A stretch of DNA of 46,966 nucleotides from Asaia bogorensis (GCA_945869965.1 CAMBRC010000025.1:1-46966); one strand, 5' to 3'. Positions 9,292 through 17,332 are shown, counted from the first letter of the stretch. Translations and numbers: made by a program. The notes: generated by a model from the letters alone, not told the origin.

Positions 9292-9837
9292 ATGCCCGGC
9301 CTCGACCAAGCCCGCCGCTTCCTCCCGGTCAACATCGCCGTCCTGACCGTCTCGGACACCCGCACCCTGGAAACCGACACCTCCGGCGCCACCCTGGCCG
9401 CCCGCGTCCAGGCCGCCGGCCACACCCTGGCCGTCCGCGCCATCGAAAAAGACGACGCCGGCAGCATCGAACTCCTCCTGCGCCGCTGGATCGCCGACCC
9501 CACCATCGACTGCATCATCACCACCGGCGGCACCGGCATCACCGGCCGCGACGTCACCCCGGAAGCCTTCGACCGCGTTCTCGAAAAACGCATCGAAGGC
9601 TTCGGCGAACTCTTCCGCATGCTCAGCTTCGCCAAGATCGGCACCTCAACCATCCAGTCCCGCGCCATCGGCGGCGTCGCCCAGGGCACCTACCTCTTCG
9701 CCCTCCCCGGCAGCACCGGCGCAGTAAAAGACGGCTGGGACGACATCCTGGTCCACCAACTCGACAACCGCTTCCGCCCCTGCAACCTCGTCGAACTCAT
9801 GCCCCGCCTTCAGGAACACCTCAAAGCCGCCGAATAA
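9292..9837 (+). CDS. moaB: Molybdenum cofactor biosynthesis protein MoaB
   Basis: 181 residues. The MoaB/Mog-type fold is shown by VLTVSDTRTLETDTSG (18-33), DCIITTGGTGITGRDVTPEA (78-97) and LPGSTGAVKDGWD. MoaB/MogA adenylylate molybdopterin before metal insertion; in bacteria with both, MoaB may be a minor or tungsten-linked form. Start ATG at 9292 is preceded by CGGAGGGAA at good spacing. It lies 24 nt after slt on the same strand, probably co-transcribed. Its last 17 bases overlap the 3' end of the convergent TIGR04282 gene. Confidence 0.95.
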   Translation: MPGLDQARRFLPVNIAVLTVSDTRTLETDTSGATLAARVQAAGHTLAVRAIEKDDAGSIELLLRRWIADPTIDCIITTGGTGITGRDVTPEAFDRVLEKRIEGFGELFRMLSFAKIGTSTIQSRAIGGVAQGTYLFALPGSTGAVKDGWDDILVHQLDNRFRPCNLVELMPRLQEHLKAAE

Positions 9838-10405
9838 CCCCCAAATCCGCCCCCAGATCGGCAGCCGTATCCACGTCACTCAACACCCGCAACAACCCAA
9901 CCCGCACCCCACCAAAGTTCGCCAGCGTGTCCGTCAGCGCATGTTCGCTCGACCACCGCACCCCATCAAACGGCCGCGAAACCCGCCTGATCCCAAACCC
10001 CACCAACCAATATCCGCCATCCACCGCCGGCCCAAAAACCGCATCCACCCGCCCCAACGCCGCAAACGCCGCCCGAACATCCGCCGCCCCCGCCTGCGGA
10101 ATATCGCTCCCCAGCAACACCGCCCGCCGCGCCAGCCCCAACACCCGCGCCATCCGCGCCCCCAAATCCCCCCGCCCCTGCCCAACCCGCGCCACCCCCC
10201 GCAACCCCCGGATAAACCCCCCATCCGGCGTCACCGCCAACACCACGCGAAACCGCCCATCCCGCACCAACCCCCGCACCAACCGATGCAGCGTCGCCAC
10301 CTGAAACCGCAACGCCGCCCGATCCCCAATCTCCCGCGCCAAGCGCCGCTTCCCCACGCCCAGCCTTGGGGCGCGAGTGAAGACGAAGACAGTATCACCA
10401 AGCAT
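9821..10405 (-). CDS. TIGR04282 family glycosyltransferase-like protein (DUF2064)
   Basis: 194 residues. The N-terminus VFVFTRAPRLGVGKRRLA is the standard opening of the TIGR04282/DUF2064 group, where the usual text is KxPxxGxVKTRL. AVLLGSDIPQ (about 115-124) and VFGPAVDGGYWLVG (about 143-156) match the nucleotide-diphospho-sugar-transferase-like core. Function is not established; in many genomes these proteins sit next to a TIGR04283 glycosyltransferase, as here (10579-11256). The gene is on the same strand as that partner, but the two are separated by about 170 bp of palindromic repeat. Start ATG at 10405 lies 10 bp from a palindrome. Confidence 0.88.
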   Translation of the reverse strand: MLGDTVFVFTRAPRLGVGKRRLAREIGDRAALRFQVATLHRLVRGLVRDGRFRVVLAVTPDGGFIRGLRGVARVGQGRGDLGARMARVLGLARRAVLLGSDIPQAGAADVRAAFAALGRVDAVFGPAVDGGYWLVGFGIRRVSRPFDGVRWSSEHALTDTLANFGGVRVGLLRVLSDVDTAADLGADLGVIRRL

Positions 10406-10414
10406 AGGAAAGCA

Positions 10415-10568
10415 GTTCTTTTTTGAAAAAAAGAACCAAAAAACTTCTATCCGTTTCCTTCGTCATCCTGAACGAAGTGAAGGACCCACGCTGCCCACCC
10501 GGCATCGCCCATTTTGTCCCCAACCATTGAATAAAGTTTTTTTGCTTCTTTTTGTTCACAAAAAAAAG
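10415..10568. repeat. Tail-to-tail pair of AT-rich palindromes between TIGR04282 and TIGR04283 genes
   Basis: Forward copy 10415-10436: GTTCTTTTTT, GA, AAAAAAGAAC (perfect 10-bp stem). Inverted copy 10545-10568: CTTCTTTTTGT, TC, ACAAAAAAAAG (one mismatch). Each has the A7/T7 tract and the TATCC/TTGG box on the inner side. The inverted copy starts 10 nt after the TIGR04283 stop codon. Between them, at about 10459-10498, lies the second repeat (GTCATCCTGAACGAAGTGAA) also seen near 2908 and 44203. Confidence 0.9.
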
Positions 10569-10578
10569 ACTTCCTTCC

Positions 10579-11256
10579 CTACCCATAAACCCGCGCAATC
10601 CACCGCACCGGCACCCCAGCAAAATACATCCCCAGACAAACCAGATTCCGCACCGGCCGCCCCCACCACCCATCCCGCCGAAACCGCACCGCCGACGTCA
10701 CCGCATCCACCTGCAGCGCCACCAGCCGCCCCCGCCCAATCCGCCGCACCAAATCCACATCCTCCATCAGCGGCAAATCGGCGATCCCCCCCACCTCATC
10801 CAGCAACGCCCGCGAAATCAGCAACCCCTGATCCCCATACGGCAACCCCAACCGCCGGCAGCGCCACGCCACAAGCACTTCCAGCCGCCGCGCCTCCGGC
10901 TCCGCCGCATCCAGCCGAAAGCGGAAATACCCGGCCTTCCCCGGGCTCGCCGCCCCCGCCTGCGCTGCCATGAACGGATACGCCACCGCCGCCCAGTCCG
11001 GCGCCAACCGCGTATCCGCATGCAACAACAGCAGCCAATCCCCGCGCGCCGCCGCCACCCCCGCCGCCAGCTGCCGCCCCCGCCCGCGCGGCGCCTGCAC
11101 CACCAGCGCCCCCAGCCGCGCCGCCAGCTCGACCGTCCCGTCGCTGCTGCCGCCATCCACCACCACAACCTCGCCCGGCAACCGCGCCAACGCGCCAATA
11201 CAGCCGGCCAGGCCAGCCTCAGCATTCAGCGTCGGGATCACCACGGAAAGGGCCAT
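10579..11256 (-). CDS. TIGR04283 family glycosyltransferase
   Basis: 225 residues of GT2-family glycosyltransferase. LSVVIPTLNAEAGL (3-16) is the nucleotide-sugar binding start, VVVDGGSSDGT (36-46) the DxSxDxT region, LLLLHADTRL the DxD-like segment, and LMEDVDLVRRI the acceptor motif. The match to TIGR04283, a group named for arsenosugar biosynthesis, comes from the GGSSDGT, HADTRL and MEDVDL combination. No other arsenosugar genes are visible here, so the substrate should be left open. The ATG at 11256 has no clear ribosome site. The gene is divergent from the radical SAM gene at 11344. Confidence 0.88.
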   Translation of the reverse strand: MALSVVIPTLNAEAGLAGCIGALARLPGEVVVVDGGSSDGTVELAARLGALVVQAPRGRGRQLAAGVAAARGDWLLLLHADTRLAPDWAAVAYPFMAAQAGAASPGKAGYFRFRLDAAEPEARRLEVLVAWRCRRLGLPYGDQGLLISRALLDEVGGIADLPLMEDVDLVRRIGRGRLVALQVDAVTSAVRFRRDGWWGRPVRNLVCLGMYFAGVPVRWIARVYG

Positions 11257-11343
11257 GAAAAATTGCTTGCCGTTCGCTATTCGTTCTTGACGCCAAGGCG
11301 TGCCAACGTCACTCTACCACTCGAACGGATGGGGAACACAATC

Positions 11344-12753
11344 ATGCGTGCAATCCAGCACGATACCCAGCGGCCCAACCACGCCGGCCCAAATCGCAAC
11401 AGCGGCGACCTCGCGCGCGAGATCGACCCGGAAGAGATCGCCGCACTGGACCGCGCGGGCGAGATCGACATGCCGGCCGCCCGCGGCCGCGCCGCCAAGG
11501 CCGCCGCCTTGATGATCCCGCCGCCCCCCGCCCGCGTGGCGCCGCGCATGGCCGCGCGTGCCATCGCCGCGGATGTGGCCGCGCCATCGGTCGTCCCCGC
11601 CGCTCCCGCGCCAGCAGTACATGTCTCCCCCGCCCTGCATGTCGCAATCGACCCGGAATCCGACACGGCCATCGTGGCCCGCCGCGGTCGCGGCGCCGTG
11701 ACCAACCCGCCCAACCGCTTCGAACCCCAGGCGCCCGCCGTGTTCGACGATGGCTGGGGCACCATGGCGGCCGATTTCGCCGACCTGCCCCCCCTGCCCA
11801 CCACCCTGCTGCGCGACAACACCCGCACCGTCATCTCCTACAACCAATCGCCCGATATCGGCTTCGACCGCGCCATCAACCCCTATCGCGGCTGCGAACA
11901 CGGCTGCGTCTACTGCTTCGCCCGCCCCACCCACGCCTACCTGGGATACTCCCCCGGCCTCGATTTCGAAACCAAGCTTGTCTACAAGCCCGAGGTCGCC
12001 GAACTGCTCGAACGCGAGCTGCGCAAACCCGGATACGTCCCCCGCCCGATCGCCCTCGGCACCAACACCGACCCCTACCAACCCGTCGAACGCACCCTGA
12101 AACTCACCCGCGCCATCCTGGCCGTGCTCGACCGCTTCAACCACCCCGTCACCATCGTCACCAAATCGGCCATGGTGCTGCGCGATATCGACCTCCTGGC
12201 CCCCATGGCCGCGCGAAACCTGGTCCGCGTCTGCCTCTCCATCACCACCCTGGACAACAATCTGGCCCGCCGTATGGAACCCCGCGCCGCGGCCCCCGCT
12301 CGCCGCATCCAGGCGATCCAGGAACTCACCCGCGCCGGCATCCCCGCCGGCGTCATGGCCGCCCCGATGATCCCCGGCCTCAACGATGCCGAACTCGAAA
12401 ACATCCTCGAAGCCTCGTCCCGCGCCGGCGCCCGCACCGGCGGATACATCCTGCTGCGCCTGCCCCATGAGTTGAAGCAGATGTTCGAAGACTGGCTCGC
12501 CGCCCACTTCCCCGACCGCGCCGCCCGCGTGCTCGACCTCATCCGCCAAACCCGCGCCGGCGCGCTGAGCGACGCCAAATACGGCCAGCGCTTCACCGGA
12601 ACCGGTGTCTACGCCGACCTGCTGGCAAGCCGCTTCACCCGCGCCGCCCGGCAATGGGGCCTCGACCGCGCTGAACCCCTGGACACTACCGCCTTCGCGC
12701 CCCCAGCCAATGCGCGCCTGGGCATGGTCGAAACACAACTATCGCTGTTTTGA
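11344..12753 (+). CDS. PA0069-type radical SAM protein (SplB-like)
   Basis: 469 residues from the ATG at 11344, which has GGGGA 8 nt upstream; an in-frame ATG at 11329 is the alternative. The frame is open much further upstream, but that part overlaps the opposite-strand glycosyltransferase and is not coding. The radical SAM [4Fe-4S] motif is CEHGCVYC, with Cys184, Cys188 and Cys191, set in INPYRGCEHGCVYCFARPTH. GTNTDPYQPVE and ITTLDNNLARRMEPR are typical of the PA0069/SplB-like family, whose role in most bacteria is unknown. An unusually long Ala/Pro/Val-rich segment (about 45-110) precedes the core and is probably a disordered linker. Confidence 0.9.
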   Translation: MRAIQHDTQRPNHAGPNRNSGDLAREIDPEEIAALDRAGEIDMPAARGRAAKAAALMIPPPPARVAPRMAARAIAADVAAPSVVPAAPAPAVHVSPALHVAIDPESDTAIVARRGRGAVTNPPNRFEPQAPAVFDDGWGTMAADFADLPPLPTTLLRDNTRTVISYNQSPDIGFDRAINPYRGCEHGCVYCFARPTHAYLGYSPGLDFETKLVYKPEVAELLERELRKPGYVPRPIALGTNTDPYQPVERTLKLTRAILAVLDRFNHPVTIVTKSAMVLRDIDLLAPMAARNLVRVCLSITTLDNNLARRMEPRAAAPARRIQAIQELTRAGIPAGVMAAPMIPGLNDAELENILEASSRAGARTGGYILLRLPHELKQMFEDWLAAHFPDRAARVLDLIRQTRAGALSDAKYGQRFTGTGVYADLLASRFTRAARQWGLDRAEPLDTTAFAPPANARLGMVETQLSLF

Positions 12754-12764
12754 GAGCAAGGATT

Positions 12765-12836
12765 CTTCTTTTTGTGAACAAAAAGAAGCAAAAAAACTTC
12801 ATTCAAAAGAATCTTCTCTCCCCTCGTGCTTGGGCG
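12765..12836. repeat. AT-rich palindrome plus flank shared with 44073-44145
   Basis: The palindrome (12765-12788: CTTCTTTTTGT, GA, ACAAAAAGAAG) begins 12 nt after the radical SAM stop codon. The next roughly 40 bp (CTTCATTCAAAAGAATCTTC, then TCCCCTCG and GCTTGGGCG) are nearly identical to those after the palindrome at 44073. In both places the shared flank precedes a copy of the same small gene. Confidence 0.9.
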
Positions 12837-12920
12837 AGGGGAGCCGGAGGGGGGCTCTCCACCCCGTCAGCCGACGCGATCATGTCGCAGAAAAAATTTC
12901 AAAGCGCCAGAATTTTTCCC

Positions 12921-12949
12921 TTGCATTCCTAGTGTTTGTTAGTTAATAT
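12921..12949 (+). promoter_or_regulatory. Sigma-70-type promoter, probably giving a leaderless mRNA
   Basis: TTGCAT (12921-12926), a 17-bp spacer and TAATAT (12944-12949). The ATG of the small gene follows 8 bp after the -10 box, which would put the transcript start within a base or two of the start codon. No Shine-Dalgarno fits. The same geometry occurs at 44280-44308. Confidence 0.6.
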
Positions 12950-12957
12950 ACAGCCCG

Positions 12958-13437
12958 ATGCATAACCGATCACCCGCCCTGAGCGAGCAGATCGCCGGCC
13001 TGCGCAACACTGCGCAGGCCCGGAAGGAGACCCGCGTCTGGTTGCCGGCGGCCATCGACGCCCTGATCGCCGCCATTTTCGCCCGCATCTTCGGCCGCCT
13101 GGAACAACTCCTCCTGCTTTGGCAGACCGGCCAGCTTCCCGCCCCTCAATCCGTCCTCATGACCGCCGCCCCGCGCGCCTGCGCGCAGAAAAAACCATCA
13201 GTCCATCAAGCCCGCCAGCGGACGCACCGCCAACGCCCCGCGCCGGCCACCCATCCTGTCGTCCTGCGCCAACGGATAAAGTTTTTTTGCTTCTTTTTGT
13301 TCACAAAAAGAAGACTTCCCTGCCGTTCCCCTGCCTTCCCCCGCCGCCCCTCCGCACGCGCCCCGCCGGCGCTATTGCGTCCCATCAGCCACCAAACCTC
13401 CCCCAAGCGGGGCCGCGAACCCATGTCTTTTTTATAA
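12958..13437 (+). CDS. Small multi-copy protein of unknown function, copy 1 (C-terminus probably frameshifted)
   Basis: Not recognised as a named family. The first 64 or so residues (SPALSEQIAGLR, then WLPAAIDALIAAIFARIFGR, then LEQLLLLWQTGQLPAPQ) align closely with the product at 44317. This part predicts one or two amphipathic helices, one of them quite hydrophobic. After about residue 75 the text becomes Arg/Pro/Ala-rich, and the frame then runs through the inverted palindrome at 13290-13313 as KFFCFFLFTKRR, an unlikely protein segment. A different frame, ending at 13445 with THVFFITT, resembles the HAHIITI end in the frame closing at 44764. This suggests the true C-terminus is out of frame and the copy is disrupted. 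The start follows a good promoter with no leader. Confidence 0.55.
   Translation: MHNRSPALSEQIAGLRNTAQARKETRVWLPAAIDALIAAIFARIFGRLEQLLLLWQTGQLPAPQSVLMTAAPRACAQKKPSVHQARQRTHRQRPAPATHPVVLRQRIKFFCFFLFTKRRLPCRSPAFPRRPSARAPPALLRPISHQTSPKRGREPMSFL
13290..13313. repeat. AT-rich palindrome, inverted copy
   Basis: Perfect stem CTTCTTTTTGT / ACAAAAAGAAG with a TC centre, preceded by the complementary box CGGATAAAGTTTTTTTG. It pairs tail-to-tail with the copy at 12765; the two bracket the small gene's conserved N-terminal coding part (about 550 bp apart rather than the 115-155 bp seen for the other pairs). Confidence 0.9.
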
Positions 13438-13549
13438 CGACATAGAAACATTTCTTCCACGCACCCGTGCCCGGCGGCAACAGCGGTTGTGCCACGGGGG
13501 TATCCGCGATAGGTCCGCCCACCACGCCTTCCGGGAGAATCCGCCAGTG

Positions 13550-14740
13550 ATGACCAGCCCGATGCGGCGCAACCTGTTGTTGCTGGCCGCCTGCCAGGCT
13601 CTCGGCCAGGCCATCAACACCATGATGTTCGCCGCCACCGCTCTGTCAGTGGTCACCTTCCTGCCGCAGTACCGCGAGCTCGCCACCTTGCCGGTGACAA
13701 TGCAGCATCTCGGCGTCATGCTCGCCGTCTTCCCGGCCGCCTTGCTGATGCAGCGCCTGGGCCGCAGCTTCGGCTTTCGCCTCGGCTCGATCGTCGGCCT
13801 GTTCGGCGCCGGCATTTGCGCCATCGGCCTGGTCCAGGGCAGCATCATCGTCATGTGCATCGGCGGCCTGATCCAGGGCTATTCGGTCGCCAGCCTCCAG
13901 ATGTACCGCTTCGCCGCCGTCGAACTCGTCCCCGGCCCCATGCGCGCCAAGGCCATCTCATGGGTCACCGCCGGCGGCATCGCCGCCGGGCTGATCGGCC
14001 CCAGCCTGACCAACATGACCTACGACACCATGGTGCCGATCTACCTCGGCACCTACGCCACCATGGCAGCGATGCACGTGGTGGTGTTCATCATCATGTC
14101 GCAGATCCACTTCCCCGCCATCCAGCCCGGCGAGACCCAGGCCCCCACCGGCGACCAGCGCCCGCTCTGGCAGATCGCCATCCAGCCGCATTACGCCGTC
14201 TCGGTGATGACCGCGATGATCGCCTTCGGCACCATGTCCTTCCTGATGTCCGCCTCGCCCTTGGCCATCGTCGCCTGCGGCCTGCCGCAGACCGAGGCCC
14301 ATCTGGTCATCTTCATGCATGTGATGGGCATGTTCCTGCCCTCGCTGTTCACCGGCAACCTGATCACGCGCTACGGCACCATGCGGATCATGACCATCGG
14401 CGGCTTCATCCTGATCCTTGGCATCATCCCGGCCCTGATGGGTGTCACCGAGTGGCATTTCCGCATCTCGCTCACCCTGGTCGGCCTCGGCTGGAACTTC
14501 ATGTTCGTCGCCGCCACCACCCTGGTCACCACCACCTACCGCCCGTCCGAACGCGGCAAGGCCCAGGCACTGAACGACTTCCTCATCTTCGGCACCACCG
14601 CGATCGCCAGCTTCCTGGCCGGCTACCTGGAAGAAAAGCTCGGCTGGGCCGCGATCAACTGGATCGGCCTGACCCTGGTCGTCATCGCCCTGGCCGGCGT
14701 CGCCTGGTTGCGCGCCGGCCGCCGCGAAGCCGCCGCCTGA
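13550..14740 (+). CDS. Major facilitator superfamily transporter
   Basis: 396 residues. The ATG at 13550 is chosen because GGGAG lies about 10 nt upstream and the protein then starts just before the first membrane segment (MTSPMRRNLLLLAACQALGQ). Twelve hydrophobic helices can be traced, with a loop after helix 2 reading MQRLGRSFGFRLGS, where the MFS motif A (GxLxDRxGR) normally lies, and a second such loop NLITRYGTMRIM in the C-terminal half. Substrate and direction cannot be inferred. The gene ends directly against the stop codon of the convergent creatininase-family gene, with no gap. Confidence 0.88.
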   Translation: MTSPMRRNLLLLAACQALGQAINTMMFAATALSVVTFLPQYRELATLPVTMQHLGVMLAVFPAALLMQRLGRSFGFRLGSIVGLFGAGICAIGLVQGSIIVMCIGGLIQGYSVASLQMYRFAAVELVPGPMRAKAISWVTAGGIAAGLIGPSLTNMTYDTMVPIYLGTYATMAAMHVVVFIIMSQIHFPAIQPGETQAPTGDQRPLWQIAIQPHYAVSVMTAMIAFGTMSFLMSASPLAIVACGLPQTEAHLVIFMHVMGMFLPSLFTGNLITRYGTMRIMTIGGFILILGIIPALMGVTEWHFRISLTLVGLGWNFMFVAATTLVTTTYRPSERGKAQALNDFLIFGTTAIASFLAGYLEEKLGWAAINWIGLTLVVIALAGVAWLRAGRREAAA

Positions 14741-15562
14741 CTACTTCGTCTTGCTGGCGAAATGCGCCGCGAACTTGGCGCAGATGGTGACCAACTGCTC
14801 GGTCAACGCTGCCCCGGTCTCGGCCGAGGACAGGTTCGGATCGCCCTTGGCCACGCCCTTGGTATAGATCTCGTCATACTCCGTCGGCATCCCGATCTCC
14901 GCCCCCTCAAAGCTCGCCGCCCCCAGCGCCGTATAGGGCAGGTCGAGCATCGCGTTGCGCTTCAGCGGGGTGGCCGCAGGGATCATGTCCCGCCGGATCA
15001 GCTCGGGAAACAGATGCATCCCGATCGAGGTCAACGGATCCGCCCCATGCCCCGCCACCGCATTCGCCTTCTCCACCCCAACGATCCCCGGCAACAGCCC
15101 ATAGCCGATCCGCCAAAGATAGAGACTGGGAATGATCATCCCGCTCGCCTGGAACACCTCGCGGGTCGCCACCTGAATCGGCCCGACATTGCCGCCATGC
15201 CCATTGATCACAATCAGCCGGGTCAGCTTGTGCCGATGCAGATTGGCGAACATTTCCCGCATCACCGCCGTCAGCGTCGCCTCAGACAACGCAATGCCAC
15301 CGATCATCGCGCCGAAATAATCCGCCCCGCCAAACGGGATCACCGGCGCCACCACCGTCGGCGTGCCCATCTCGGTCGCCCGGATCGCGGCCAGCTCGGC
15401 CACCTTCTCGGCCAACAGATAGTCGCCCATCGGCGCATGCGGCCCCTGGTCCTCCTGGCTGCCCATCGGCAACAGGATCACCGGATTCTTGGCATAGATC
15501 GCCCGGCCCTCATCGCCGGTCAGTGCGCCCATATGGACTTTCGGAGTGGTATGGCTGGCCAT
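14741..15562 (-). CDS. Creatininase-family amidohydrolase
   Basis: 273 residues from the ATG at 15562, supported by GAGGAG about 10 nt upstream; an in-frame start at 15613 lacks this. The family signature is present as LLPMGSQEDQGPHAPMGDYL (about 30-49) and the second metal region as VINGHGGNVGP. In characterised creatininases the first motif is SxEQHGPH; here the His two residues after the conserved Glu is Gln (EDQGPH), and the later HAGExETS region reads HGADPLTSIGMH. It is therefore a divergent clade member; related enzymes open lactam-like rings or hydrolyse amides. It is the last gene of the leftward transport operon, 13 nt after the permease gene, so its substrate is probably what that operon imports. 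Confidence 0.88.
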   Translation of the reverse strand: MASHTTPKVHMGALTGDEGRAIYAKNPVILLPMGSQEDQGPHAPMGDYLLAEKVAELAAIRATEMGTPTVVAPVIPFGGADYFGAMIGGIALSEATLTAVMREMFANLHRHKLTRLIVINGHGGNVGPIQVATREVFQASGMIIPSLYLWRIGYGLLPGIVGVEKANAVAGHGADPLTSIGMHLFPELIRRDMIPAATPLKRNAMLDLPYTALGAASFEGAEIGMPTEYDEIYTKGVAKGDPNLSSAETGAALTEQLVTICAKFAAHFASKTK

Positions 15563-15575
15563 CGGCGAAGTCTCC

Positions 15576-16385
15576 TCAATGTTGGCGTTGCGATGTCCGG
15601 GGATCGACGGCATCGCGCAGCGCGTCGCACAACAGGTTCATCGCCAGGATGGTCAAGGTCAATGCCACGCAGGGCCACACCAGCAACAGCGGCGCCAGCT
15701 CCAGCGTGGTCCGTGCCCCCCGGATCATCAACCCCCAGGACGGCGCCGGCGGCACCACCCCCAGCCCGAGAAAACTCAACCCGCTCTCCAGCACCACCGC
15801 GGCCGCGATGACAAGCGACAACTGCACCAGGATCGGCCCGGCGACATTGGGCAGGATCGTCCGCAGCAGAATCCGCGGCGTGGTGGCACCGATCGCCCGC
15901 GCCGCCTCGACATATTCCAGCTCCTGGACCAGCTGCACCTCGGCATAGGTGATCCGGGCAAACCCCGGCAGGAACAGCACCGACAGCACCATGATCAGGG
16001 TCCCCGCCCCCGGCCCGAGCAGCGTCACCACCAGCAGCGCCAACAGGATCGGCGGAAAGCACAGGATGATCTCGGTGCTGCCCAGCGCCAACAGCCCCCC
16101 CAGCCCCCGGAACCAGGCGCTCAACAGCCCCACCAGCGTCCCGGCGACACAGGCGATCAACCCGGACGCAAACGCCACGAACAGGCTGGTCCGCGCCCCC
16201 CAGATCAACCGTGACAGCACATCGCGCCCGAACTCGTCCCGCCCCAGCAGCCCGGCATCGCCCGGCGCAGCCAGCCGGTTGGCCACATCCTGGCGCACTG
16301 GATCCGGCAGCCCGAGCCAGGGAGCGAGCAGCGCCAATAGCACGATGGCCGCCACCAGCCCGCCGGGGATGGCAAGCCGCCTCAT
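15576..16385 (-). CDS. Peptide-type ABC transporter permease (DppC-like)
   Basis: 269 residues. The start is an ATG at 16385 that overlaps the upstream permease stop by 4 nt (ATGA). The frame is open upstream, but that part lies inside the previous gene. Features of the DppC/OppC class: N-terminal membrane segment (LVAAIVLLALLAPWLG), periplasmic LLGRDEFGRDVLSRLIWGAR, and the cytoplasmic EAA loop EAARAIGATTPRILLRTILP. About six membrane helices. It forms the inner-membrane channel with the DppB-like product. Confidence 0.93.
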   Translation of the reverse strand: MRRLAIPGGLVAAIVLLALLAPWLGLPDPVRQDVANRLAAPGDAGLLGRDEFGRDVLSRLIWGARTSLFVAFASGLIACVAGTLVGLLSAWFRGLGGLLALGSTEIILCFPPILLALLVVTLLGPGAGTLIMVLSVLFLPGFARITYAEVQLVQELEYVEAARAIGATTPRILLRTILPNVAGPILVQLSLVIAAAVVLESGLSFLGLGVVPPAPSWGLMIRGARTTLELAPLLLVWPCVALTLTILAMNLLCDALRDAVDPRTSQRQH

Positions 16386-17332
16386 CCGGTGCGGATCCGC
16401 GGATCCAGCGCGGCGCGCGTGAGATCGACAATCAGGTTGATGGTCAGGAACAGGGCGGAGACCACCAGCACGATCCCGACCACCATCGGGTAGTCGCGCG
16501 CTTCCACCGCCCGCAGCAGCGGCGTGGACAGGCCCGGCCAGTTGAACACGTATTCCACCAACACCGTGCCGCCGAGCAGCGCCCCCATATGCAGCCCGAG
16601 CACCGTCAGCACCGGCGAGAGCGCATTGCGCACGATGTGCTTGAGCACCACCCGGCTGGGCCGCAACCCCTTGGCCCGCGCGGTGCGGACATGGTCCTGG
16701 GCCACGACATCGAGCACCGAGGATCGCGTCATGCGAAACAGCACGGCAGTCAGGCCCTTGGCGATCGCCACCGCCGGCAGGGTCAGAAGCAGCAGATGCT
16801 GGCTCGGAGATTTCGCAAACGGCACATAGCCGCCGGCCGGCATCCACCGCAGCGTCTGGGCCAGCAGCAGCACCAGCAGCGTGCCGACCACGAAGACCGG
16901 GATCGCCAACACAAAGGCCGCCGTCGCCGAGGCCGCGCGGTCAAAACCGCCGCCGCGGTGCAGCGCCGCCCAGGTGCCGGCGGGCACGCCGATCAGGACG
17001 GCCAAGATCGTGCCGGCGGCAATCAGCTCCAGCGTGCGCGGCAGGCGCAGGGCGATCTCGTCCAGCACCGGATAGTCATCGACCAGCGAGGCGCCGAGGT
17101 CGCCGCGCAGCAGGCCGGCGAGGAAATCCAGATACTGCGTGCCCAGCGGCCGGTTCAGCCCCAGCCGCTCGCGCAGGGCGGCCACCGCCGCGGGGTCCGG
17201 CGCGGAACCGGCGGAGGACATCAGGATCTCCGCGGGATCGCCCGGCACCAGGTGGATCGCCATGAACACGATGGTCGCCACGATCCAGACCAGTAACAGC
17301 GCCAGCCCGACCCGGCGCAGCAGGTACCGCAT
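16382..17332 (-). CDS. Peptide-type ABC transporter permease (DppB-like)
   Basis: 316 residues from the ATG at 17332, which shares one base with the stop codon of the binding-protein gene (TGATG coupling). N-terminus MRYLLRRVGLALLLVWIV, then HLVPGDPAEIL, and the EAA loop with VRTARAKGLRPSRVVLKHI. C-terminal FNWPGLSTPLLRAVEARDYP is typical of DppB/GsiC-type permeases. Heterodimer partner of the 15576-16385 product. Confidence 0.93.
   Translation of the reverse strand: MRYLLRRVGLALLLVWIVATIVFMAIHLVPGDPAEILMSSAGSAPDPAAVAALRERLGLNRPLGTQYLDFLAGLLRGDLGASLVDDYPVLDEIALRLPRTLELIAAGTILAVLIGVPAGTWAALHRGGGFDRAASATAAFVLAIPVFVVGTLLVLLLAQTLRWMPAGGYVPFAKSPSQHLLLLTLPAVAIAKGLTAVLFRMTRSSVLDVVAQDHVRTARAKGLRPSRVVLKHIVRNALSPVLTVLGLHMGALLGGTVLVEYVFNWPGLSTPLLRAVEARDYPMVVGIVLVVSALFLTINLIVDLTRAALDPRIRTG

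Noticed and set aside
10552-11343. N-terminal extension of the radical SAM protein starting in a palindrome
   Set aside because: It is antisense to a well-supported glycosyltransferase and reads as Pro/His/Arg low-complexity text.
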